Source of the DNA: Fimbriimonadaceae bacterium
GTDB lineage: Bacteria > Armatimonadota > Fimbriimonadia > Fimbriimonadales > Fimbriimonadaceae
Length of the DNA stretch: 6,521 nt
NCBI GenBank assembly: GCA_022842565.1
Contig: JALHPH010000096.1
Span: 1 to 6,521, forward strand
Direction of reading: 5' to 3'
The first letter of the stretch is position 1; each line of letters begins with the position of its first letter. The notes beneath the pieces were generated by a model. The model had not been told where the DNA came from, did not search any database, and worked only from the letters and a program-made list of their open reading frames with translations. The position numbers and the translations under genes are program-made. Positions 6,485 through 6,521 of the stretch are shown here, one piece after another.

Positions 6485-6521
6485 ATGCGCTTTTGCTTGC
6501 GGATCGACCTCGATTACGTGC
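6485..6521 (+). CDS. Start of a further gene downstream of pgk (truncated by window edge)
   Basis: An ATG at 6485, 3 bp after the pgk stop and next to an in-frame GTG at 6482, opens a frame reading [12 protein letters not shown] to the window edge. The close spacing suggests co-transcription with pgk. The pattern of a short hydrophobic strand ending in RIDLDYV recalls the start of polysaccharide-deacetylase-like proteins, where an early Asp pair binds metal. Twelve residues are too few to assign a family. Confidence 0.45.
   Translation, partial: MRFCLRIDLDYV

Overview
The window most likely comes from a bacterium of the Armatimonadota, probably class Fimbriimonadia. The best evidence is the prepilin-type protein at 4279-5115. 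Its start has the [20 protein letters not shown] type of N-terminus, followed by an [15 protein letters not shown] segment, an aromatic-rich middle and a C-terminal FADGH motif. That combination (DUF1559-like, '[14 protein letters not shown]' class) is abundant in this phylum. The assignment is inference from remembered family patterns. No rRNA or other decisive marker is present.

Layout: (1) 3348 down to 1, minus strand, is a tightly packed three-gene operon: a cystathionine beta-synthase-type PLP enzyme, an Eis-type GNAT acyltransferase overlapping it by 14 bp, and a cystathionine gamma-lyase-type PLP enzyme starting 2 bp after the acyltransferase stop and running off the left edge with only a few residues missing. 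The two PLP enzymes form a plausible reverse transsulfuration pair (homocysteine + serine to cystathionine to cysteine). (2) 3349-3432 is a short divergent intergenic region holding candidate promoters and two small palindromes. (3) 3433-3993, plus strand, encodes a secreted single-domain fasciclin (FAS1) protein. It ends at a strong bidirectional hairpin terminator (4015-4050) shared with the convergent unit to its right. (4) 4070-5115, minus strand, is a two-gene unit: the prepilin-like protein, then a 69-residue single-pass membrane protein coupled through a TAATG junction. (5) 5116-5311 holds the prepilin promoter and a divergent spacer. (6) 5312-6481, plus strand, is phosphoglycerate kinase (pgk), followed immediately by what looks like the start of another gene at 6485.

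Most of the window is ordinary housekeeping or cell-surface coding sequence. The only arrangement that might be an undescribed functional unit is the Eis-type acyltransferase between the two transsulfuration enzymes. I saw no RNA genes, CRISPR arrays, mobile elements or riboswitches. No gene-free stretch exceeds 300 bases.
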